Shown: piece by piece, positions 58,056 through 64,000 of the stretch
Position numbering within the stretch: position 1 is the stretch's first letter
Layout: the number at the start of each line of letters is the position of its first letter
From: Brucepastera parasyntrophica
Lineage (GTDB): Bacteria > Spirochaetota > Spirochaetia > Treponematales > Treponemataceae
Reading direction: 5' to 3'
NCBI RefSeq assembly: GCF_022376835.1
Contig: NZ_CP084606.1
Span: forward strand, 2,102,501 to 2,166,500
DNA: 64,000 nucleotides
Program-made: the position numbers and the translations under genes
Notes under the pieces: generated by a model
Seen by the model: only the letters and a program-made list of their open reading frames with translations
Told to the model about the DNA's origin: nothing
Database searches by the model: none

Positions 58056-58159
58056 CTGGGCGGGAACATATTCCGGTCATACAGCAGCTATTGAACAGAC
58101 CGGTCTGTGTTTACACACGCAAAATGCAAGACAGACAGCAGCGACGCGGGAGGTATGGG

Positions 58160-58842
58160 ATGCAGGAAACGGGAAAGAAAAAAGATTACAGAAAGGAATA
58201 CAGGGATTTATATACACCGAAAAAGGAACCTTCGCTCATTGAAGTACCCGCAATCAATTTCGTCATGGTGAGCGGAAAGGGCGACCCCAATGAAACCGGC
58301 GGCGAATACCAGCAAACGATGGGAATTCACTATGGCCTGTATTTTACCATAAAGATGAGCAGAAAAAACGGGACCCAGCTTCCCGGATATTTTGATTATG
58401 CAATGCCTCCCTTGAAGGATTGTGGTGGCTCGAGCGCGATGGCAGGGATATCCAGTATGATTTTACGGGAAACAAGCGTGAATTCCGCTGGATATCAATG
58501 GTCCGTCAGCCGGAATTCGTCACCCCGGAAATATTTTCCTGGGCCTGTGATATTCTGAAAAAGAAACGGCCCGAGCTTGATTTTTCAAAGGCCCGTTTTG
58601 AAACATACACGGAAGGACTTTGTGTTCAGATTATGCACCAGGGTCCCTATGATGACGAACCGGCTTCCATGAAAAAGATGGAAGAATTTGTTGCCGCGAA
58701 CAATCTCGAAATTGCCATAGGAAAAAAGTCGCCGGAAGGTCTTGTTCTGCGGCACCATGAAATTTATCTTAACGACCCGAGAAAAACTGCGGCAAAGAAT
58801 TTGAAAACAGTGCTGCGGCATCCGGTAAGGAAGCTTCAGTAA
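58160..58842 (+). CDS. GyrI-like small-molecule-binding protein, second copy, one frameshift
   Basis: About 228 residues after repair. Start ATG at 58160 after gggagg. Typical segments: LYTPKKEPSLIEVPAINFVM, then VSGKGDPN; LCVQIMHQGPYDDEPASM; LRHHEIYLNDPRKTAAKNLK. These match the longer GyrI-like family found beside YafY regulators. The break is at about 58414; one more base gives MPPLEGLWWLERDGRDIQYDF. Possibly a drug-binding or detoxifying protein. Confidence 0.87.
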
Positions 58843-58976
58843 AACTGTCATATTGCGGCCCGGAAAAATTAGCGGTCTGATGTGAACCGGATTTACCGGC
58901 CGCTGGATTGCGTAGTTTTTCCGGGCGTGCATACATAATACTGTTTTTGACAGAATATCTGCAAAGGAAGAACCCA

Positions 58977-59519
58977 GTGAAAATTGCTATTAAAATCGTA
59001 GCGGCCATCCTGATAATTGCTGCCGTATTCTATGGATATTTCGGCGGATTTGCAAAAATAACTATCCGGACTCTAAACCAGGGCGGTGAAATTCTGGTGT
59101 ATGAAAATGTAACAGGTCCATACAGTCAGTCCGCAAAAGTTTCCGACAGAATATACTACGACCTGCTGGATAATGACGGAATAGAAACAACAAAGGGATT
59201 CGGAATCTATTATGACAATCCGAAAAATACTGCGCAGGATAAGCTGCGTTCCGAAGTCGGGTGTATAATAGAAAATGCGGATAATACTGTCACTGAAAAA
59301 CTCAGGGAAAAATATCAGGTAAAACAGTTACCCGTTGAAAACTGCGCGGTGGCAGAATTTCCTCTCCGGGGATCATTTTCCATAATGATGGGAATTATGA
59401 GAGTCTATCCCGCAATTGAAAAATACATGCGGGAACATAAATATAATGACGGACCTGTAATGGAAATATATGATGTTCCTGAAAAAAAAATAATATACAG
59501 GAAAATTATAACGCAGTAA
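58977..59519 (+). CDS. Membrane-anchored GyrI-like protein, third copy
   Basis: About 180 residues from a GTG at 58977 (ribosome site aaggaag). N-terminal membrane anchor (IAIKIVAAILIIAAVFYGYF), then a GyrI-like domain exposed outside the inner membrane (GGEILVYENVTGPYSQSAKV; ENCAVAEFPLRGSFSIMMGI; MEIYDVPEKKIIYRKII). The anchor separates it from the soluble copies upstream. Confidence 0.83.
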   Translation: MKIAIKIVAAILIIAAVFYGYFGGFAKITIRTLNQGGEILVYENVTGPYSQSAKVSDRIYYDLLDNDGIETTKGFGIYYDNPKNTAQDKLRSEVGCIIENADNTVTEKLREKYQVKQLPVENCAVAEFPLRGSFSIMMGIMRVYPAIEKYMREHKYNDGPVMEIYDVPEKKIIYRKIITQ

Positions 59520-59595
59520 AATGATCATGACGGAAAATCCGGATAACTGTGTATAAATGAATAGCGGAAGCCAGATACAGGGCCCGCAGGCTCTG

Positions 59596-59780
59596 GTGGT
59601 TAAAAGAATAGAATATTCCTGTTATTATTGGTATTCTCCCTGATTTCATGCAGCAAAAAAACAGTAAAACTTGCTAAAGCTGATATACATGGAATAGTCT
59701 GGTATTATTACTTATTGAATTTTACAGCCGGAGGCGGGCCCTGTTATTACGGGTGGCTGCCGGAAGGATACCTGGAATAA
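59596..59780 (+). pseudogene. Small lipoprotein ORF, probably frameshifted
   Basis: From 59618 the frame reads FLLLLVFSLISCSKKTVKLA and ends at TAA 59778-59780, a clear lipoprotein signal with lipobox LISC and about 45 mature residues. It has no start in its own frame; adding one T at 59616-59617 connects it to a GTG at 59596 (VVKRIEYF). The product would be about 61 residues, which is short, so it may be a remnant. The rest of 59520-59884 holds nothing else I can support. Confidence 0.45.
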
Positions 59781-59884
59781 ACAGGAAACGCGGCTGAGGT
59801 CTGTTATATCCGGGACGTTTTGCATCAGCTTACTGTGTAATTATTTTTACTGCATATTTCCGGATATAGTAAAAAGAGGCGTTT

Positions 59885-60676
59885 ATGAAACTGGAAAATA
59901 TAGATAACGGCAATGAATTTAATTGGGGTAAAACCTCATCGGATTATTCAAAATTCAGGGATATATATCCTGATTCGATGTACCGAAAATTATTTAGCCG
60001 CGGGATCGGACTGAAGGGGCAAAAAATTCTTGATATGGGTACAGGAACAGGTGTGTTCCCAAGGGCAATGTATAAATACGGAGCAGAATTTACCGGAATA
60101 GATATTTCAGAAGAGCAAATTGAATGTGCAAAAAAATTACGTGAAGCCCAGAATATGGATATAGTATTTAAAGCCTGTTCCGCTGAATCAACAGGATTAA
60201 ACTCAAATGAATATGACATAATAACTTCGGTTCAAAGCTTTATATATTTTGATAAAGAAAAAATTACGCCTGAAATAAAACGGCTTTTAAAAAAAGACGG
60301 TAAAGTAGTAATAATATGGATGGCCTGGCTTCCTGATGAATGCAAAATAGCCGAAGAAACTGAAAGGCTTGTTTTAAAATACAATCCCGAATGGACCGGT
60401 TCCGGTTACAAGCGTTCACACAATAATTTTCTGAACTTTTTGCCTGAAATATTGGAAACAGAAGAAATAATAAATTATACCGAGGCCCTTGAATTTAATT
60501 ATGAATTATGGACCGGAAGAATAAGGGCCTGCCGCGGGGTTTCCGCTTCATTGCCGGAACCTGTTGTAAATGATTTTAATAGGGACCATATGAAAATGGT
60601 AAAGGAAATAACAGATGAACCATTCAGAATAATGCATGAAATAAATATCGGTATATATAAAATGAAAAGATATTAA
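59885..60676 (+). CDS. Class I SAM-dependent methyltransferase
   Basis: 263 residues. Motif I ILDMGTGTGVFPRAMY, motif II FTGIDISEEQIECAKKL, then YDIITSVQSFIYFDKEKI and KVVIIWMAWLP. This is the Methyltransf_11/25 type; the acceptor is unknown. It is AT-richer than its neighbours (Lys/Asn/Ile rich), which may mean a foreign origin. It has its own terminator downstream. Confidence 0.9.
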   Translation: MKLENIDNGNEFNWGKTSSDYSKFRDIYPDSMYRKLFSRGIGLKGQKILDMGTGTGVFPRAMYKYGAEFTGIDISEEQIECAKKLREAQNMDIVFKACSAESTGLNSNEYDIITSVQSFIYFDKEKITPEIKRLLKKDGKVVIIWMAWLPDECKIAEETERLVLKYNPEWTGSGYKRSHNNFLNFLPEILETEEIINYTEALEFNYELWTGRIRACRGVSASLPEPVVNDFNRDHMKMVKEITDEPFRIMHEINIGIYKMKRY

Positions 60677-60837
60677 AAATATGAAAAGACTCCCATTAAG
60701 ATATATAACAGATTGTAAAAAGAAATAATGCCGGACCGCTTCCTGATTATTGTAACCGCATAAAATATGGCGGAACAAAACCGCACAAAGGACATTAGCC
60801 GGACTGAGCTTTTAGCTACCTGACGCTGAACAGACGA

Positions 60838-60875
60838 CGGGGCATTTCACCTGATGCCCCGCCCGGTTTTATTTT
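60838..60875 (+). terminator. Terminator after the methyltransferase gene
   Basis: Arms CGGGGCAT (60838-60845) and ATGCCCCG (60854-60861) followed by a T-rich stretch. Confidence 0.75.
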
Positions 60876-60910
60876 AACCTGGATACATTATCCGGGCAGT
60901 GTGGCTATTA

Positions 60911-61759
60911 TTAATTGCTCACTTTGACATCATACAATAAAAAGCTGCTGTCTGCAGTACTGTAAAATGTGGAAAGTATGAACGTGTCGCTTCCTATAGT
61001 ATATTGCATAAGATAGAATTCCAGACCGCCGTCATCCGGTTCCTGTGTGAATGTCTCTCCTGTAGCGCTTTCAAGTTCCGCTTTGAAGTCTGCATAAACT
61101 GTCCCGGTCATCCCGGTAAGGGAGATGAGCTGGATTGCGCTGCTTGTGGCAACGGAAGCTTCAACTGTTGTTCCGTCCGGCTGGTCTATTCCTGTAAAGC
61201 CGAAATTGGCAAGCAGGCCTTCAGGAAGCCAGGCTGTTCCGGCATATCCATCCAACACCGAAAAATCCATTCTGTTTTCGGGCACGCTGGTTTTATCAAT
61301 TGTATAAGCCTGATTGGCGCGGCTTATAAAGATAGTGTAGTACTTGCCGCTGTTTTGATATATTGAAGTATACATGTCTGAGCTTGCGCCCGCCTTATTG
61401 AAATAACTTCCTGCCTGTGAGAATACAAGGGGGAGGGCGGAAAATTCTGTTTCCAGGTTAGAACGGTATGTATCAAATTCCGTCCCGGTAATCCCATTCA
61501 TGCTTACCGTAATACCGTCAAGGTCAAAACGGTTAACATTCCAGCCACCCCTGAACGTTCCGCTGGCCGAAGCCGGTTCCTGTATACCGCTGAGTCCGTA
61601 TGCAGCCCAAACCCCATCCTGGGGCCAGCTTTTCCAATCCGGGGTATCCGCCGGAGGAACATTATCATTTGACTGTTTACAGCCTGCCGCCGCAACCAGA
61701 ATGAAGACGGCGAAAATAAAAACTATACTGTGTTTTCCGTATCGGAGTGCTTTTGACAT
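60911..61759 (-). CDS. Lipoprotein with two internal repeats
   Basis: About 282 residues from the ATG at 61759, which fits the ribosome site aaggagg better than the ATG six bases upstream. Lipobox-like LVAAAGCKQ. The mature protein is two copies of one domain: residues about 45-165 (WPQDGVWAAYGLSGIQEP ... MNGITGTEFDTYRSNLE) and 165-280 (WLPEGLLANFGFTGIDQP ... LTGMTGTVYADFKAELE). No family is recognised; the domain looks alpha/beta. It is divergent from the BOF gene. Confidence 0.82.
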   Translation of the reverse strand: MSKALRYGKHSIVFIFAVFILVAAAGCKQSNDNVPPADTPDWKSWPQDGVWAAYGLSGIQEPASASGTFRGGWNVNRFDLDGITVSMNGITGTEFDTYRSNLETEFSALPLVFSQAGSYFNKAGASSDMYTSIYQNSGKYYTIFISRANQAYTIDKTSVPENRMDFSVLDGYAGTAWLPEGLLANFGFTGIDQPDGTTVEASVATSSAIQLISLTGMTGTVYADFKAELESATGETFTQEPDDGGLEFYLMQYTIGSDTFILSTFYSTADSSFLLYDVKVSN

Positions 61760-61974
61760 AAGCATTCCCTCCTTTTAATAATTATATTTATAATATATTG
61801 AAAACAAGCCTGTTCCGGCAAATTCCCGAACCCGTTCGGGGACGGGTTTAAATACGTTTTTTCCGAGAATTATTTGAGGAAACAAGCCTTGCTTCCCCGC
61901 CGCAAAGACAGTATCTTTAATACAGGGTCCGCGGATTTCCGGACCGGAATTTCTTTTACAGGAGGAAAAATCCA

Positions 61975-62337
61975 ATGAAAAAAATCAGAAGTTCTCTTTT
62001 AGTTTTAATGATGGGAGTCCTTTTTTCTTTGCCGCTTTTCACGCAGACTGCCGCAGGCGGCGGTTACACCGGCCCCACTATTACGGTAAGCACTGTCGCT
62101 GAAGCAAAGAAAATGCGGGATGACACAAATGTCTCTCTCGAAGGAAAAATAACGAGGCACCTTGGCGGTGATAAATACCTGTTTACAGACAGCACGGGAA
62201 CTGTCAGGATAGAGATCGATGAGGACAAATGGGGCGGACTGAATGTCGGCGCTGAAGATGTTGTGATTATCTATGGTGAAGTCGACAAAAAAGTCGGAAA
62301 GGTAGAAATCGACGTTGACAGAATTGTAAAAAAATAA
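61975..62337 (+). CDS. Periplasmic BOF (YgiW/YdeI-like) OB-fold protein
   Basis: 120 residues with ribosome site aggagg. Signal peptide ending near LPLFTQTAAG. The OB-fold domain follows the family pattern: TITVSTVAEAKKMRDDTNVS, LEGKITRHLGGDKYLFTD, GTVRIEIDEDKWGG, and EVDKKVGKVEIDVDRI. Family members are tied to stress tolerance and bind small cationic ligands or are of unknown ligand. It is intact. Confidence 0.93.
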   Translation: MKKIRSSLLVLMMGVLFSLPLFTQTAAGGGYTGPTITVSTVAEAKKMRDDTNVSLEGKITRHLGGDKYLFTDSTGTVRIEIDEDKWGGLNVGAEDVVIIYGEVDKKVGKVEIDVDRIVKK

Positions 62338-62345
62338 GACAGGTT

Positions 62346-62376
62346 TTCCGGAAAGAAAATTTCTTCCGGTGTTATT
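62346..62376 (+). terminator. Hairpin/terminator after the BOF gene
   Basis: CCGGAA and TTCCGG arms with an inner GAAA/TTTC pair, followed by GTTATTTT. A second GC-rich hairpin (CCCCGCCG/CGGCGGGG, about 62381-62406) separates it from the convergent M48 gene. Confidence 0.6.
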
Positions 62377-62436
62377 TTACCCCGCCGGCCAAACGAGCGG
62401 CGGGGCTGCCCTTTCCCGCAGAACATATTATTTCGT

Positions 62437-63848
62437 TTAATGCAGTGAATAATATATGAAATTATCATATATTACATTGACTCCTCCATGGGCATTTGTC
62501 AAACATATGGAAGTGGCCCCGGTGTTTGAAACCTGGAATCTGAAGTATTCAATGCCGTCAATGTTAATCTGGTATATCTGGTCTACACGGACGATATTCA
62601 GCCGCCAGGAATGGAGAGTGGGGAATTCTTTTTCATATTTTATTGTCCAGCTGTCATTTATCATTTCGGCTATAAATACTTTTTCCCGTGTAAATAATAT
62701 GGTAAAGGGAATACTGCTGCCATTTTCATTGAGATTGAATTGAACCTCTATAATATTGGATTCATTTATTCCGCTGTAGGGAATAATATCAATAAAAATT
62801 GAAGACCTTGGCCCTATGTAATAAGGCGCAGGAAAAAAGTAAACGCCATTTACCGCTTCTGCCGAGCTCAGATAATATTGGCCATTTAAATATCCATTCG
62901 GAAATTCATTAATCGTTGCTGAGGCCCAGCCGGAAGAAGGATTGTCAAAACTGTCATAGAATTCAAGTAGATTACGGTATGAGGTCCGTGTCCTGTAGTA
63001 CGTACTATGGATATTGCTTGTAAGAAAGGCATTTGCCCGTTCCGCTGAACTCGGATGTTTTTGCAGAAAAGCCAGAGTACCGCTTCCTTGCAGGGCCGCA
63101 ATTCTGGTCCAGAAGTTATACCCGACAATAGTGTTGTAACCCACGCTGGCCGCGTATATCGCGCCGGCCCTGTCGGCTTCCCTTTCATCATCGCGGCTGA
63201 ATTTCAGGAGCGCCATTCCTCCGCCGAGACCGAACAGTTTGTTAAACGCCTGCGCTTCTGCATTGCTGGTGTACCCGATATGCTTATTCAGCTGATCAAC
63301 AATGGTTTGTGAGGCCAGCGCTTGCTTCGCCTGTTCAAGGGCATGCTGCAGTGTGATATGGGCTATTTCATGTCCGATTGCCAGGGCAAGTTCATCATCA
63401 TTCCGGCAGAAATCAATAAATCCCTTATTAACAATGACGGCGCCGTTCGGCAGTGCAAATGCGTTTATATCGTCTGTGTTATCCAGGTATATCTGCCAGT
63501 TCATCCCTGATTTGGGGATATGCGGAGAGGACAAAAGCTGCTGGAATATAATAGATATTAATGCGTAATCCTTATTATTGGGGTTTTGTATATAAGCGCC
63601 GTTTTGGATATGGGCATTGGCCGCCGCCTGCAGATTATTTGACAGATTATTGTAATCTGAAGCATATTTTGTTGCGTCCTTCAGTAACCCAAGGACCTGC
63701 TGTGTCTCGGCCTTATTGCTGCTGTTTTCTATTATCAGCGGCGCTAATATGTCGAGGGCCGTGTTAACAAAGTCTCCCAGGTTTTGGGAAAATGCGGAAA
63801 ATGACTGGACTATAATCAAAAAAACAAGGAAACATTTTTTCCGGTCAT
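62437..63848 (-). CDS. M48 metalloprotease with C-terminal beta domain, 5' frameshift
   Basis: About 470 residues. The uninterrupted frame starts at 63819, inside the signal peptide; adding one A on the coding strand at 63835-63840 joins the ATG at 63848 and gives MTGKKCFLVFLIIVQSFSAF, a proper signal. The peptidase has HEIAHITLQHA (zinc HExxH) and the third ligand in DDEREADRAGA. From about residue 295 a beta-rich LamG/glucanase-like domain (FYDSFDNPSSGWA ... FYIYYSLH-type end) is added, which is not in standard M48 proteins. A periplasmic quality-control or surface role is inferred. Confidence 0.88.
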
Positions 63849-64000
63849 ATCGGCCCCCATCTTTTCAAATTGCATATCATAGTATAGTATGAGTATGCCC
63901 TTCTGTCAGCTTTTTTAACATACTAATACCTTTTTTCCGGCTTTAGCCATGACTTGTATGGGCATCAGTTTTTTATAAATGTTACCGGACCGGGTCTGAG
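63849..64000. other. Right edge, no gene seen
   Basis: AT-rich upstream region of the M48 gene. I see no gene start on the plus strand before the window ends. Confidence 0.5.

Noticed and set aside
1-64000. CRISPR array
   Set aside because: No regularly spaced direct repeats of 20-40 bases are seen anywhere in the window.

Overview
The window reads as chromosomal DNA of a spirochete, most likely a Treponema-like, termite- or gut-type treponeme. The evidence is a bacterial XPB helicase paired with a Helicase_C_3 protein, a DUF4954 protein, tandem CorC/HlyC proteins, SpoIIE/STAS partner-switching genes, many lipoproteins with loose spirochete-type lipoboxes, GG-leader effectors and palindromic repeats. 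Species identity is inference; there is no rRNA in the window. Base composition looks near 48% GC by eye, with an AT-richer stretch at about 46.2-48.6 kb.

Layout. 1-11.3 kb: hypothetical protein, MscS channel, XPB helicase plus partner, nagB, AI-2E permease, two CorC-type proteins. 11.3-16 kb: a lone Nif11-type small gene, then grpE-dnaK-dnaJ. 16-21.8 kb: two SpoIIE phosphatases, a STAS protein, an RsbW-like ATPase, a HAD enzyme and a VanY-type carboxypeptidase. 21.8-26.5 kb (minus strand): CDF transporter, threonine aldolase, leuS. 26.8-29.6 kb: three related small outer-membrane-like proteins, two with duplicated promoters and 5' leaders, and an EamA protein. 29.9-35.5 kb: a TonB operon (receptor, lipoprotein, ExbB, two ExbD, TonB). 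35.5-48.2 kb: the most unusual part. Two effector genes with near-identical promoter, long 5' leader and double-glycine leader peptide sit in mirror image about 7.7 kb apart. One ends in an M23 peptidase, the other in a putative C39-like cysteine peptidase, and each is followed by two small Sec-exported proteins. Between them lie tRNA-Leu, deoD, a DUF4954 gene, alr, a lipoprotein carrying palindromic repeats and an esterase. 48.6-55.8 kb: sodium:solute symporter, IorA, PepF, IorB and phenylacetate-CoA ligase, pointing to aromatic amino-acid or 2-oxoacid fermentation. 55.8-64 kb: HAD phosphatase, WYL regulator with three GyrI-like proteins, a methyltransferase, a lipoprotein, a BOF protein and an M48 metalloprotease.

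Quality warning. At least 14 genes are broken by 16 single-base frameshifts. Every one is repaired by adding one base, almost always to a short homopolymer. This is the pattern of uncorrected sequencing deletions rather than gene decay, so these genes are given here as single joined coding regions and should be treated as probably intact in the organism.
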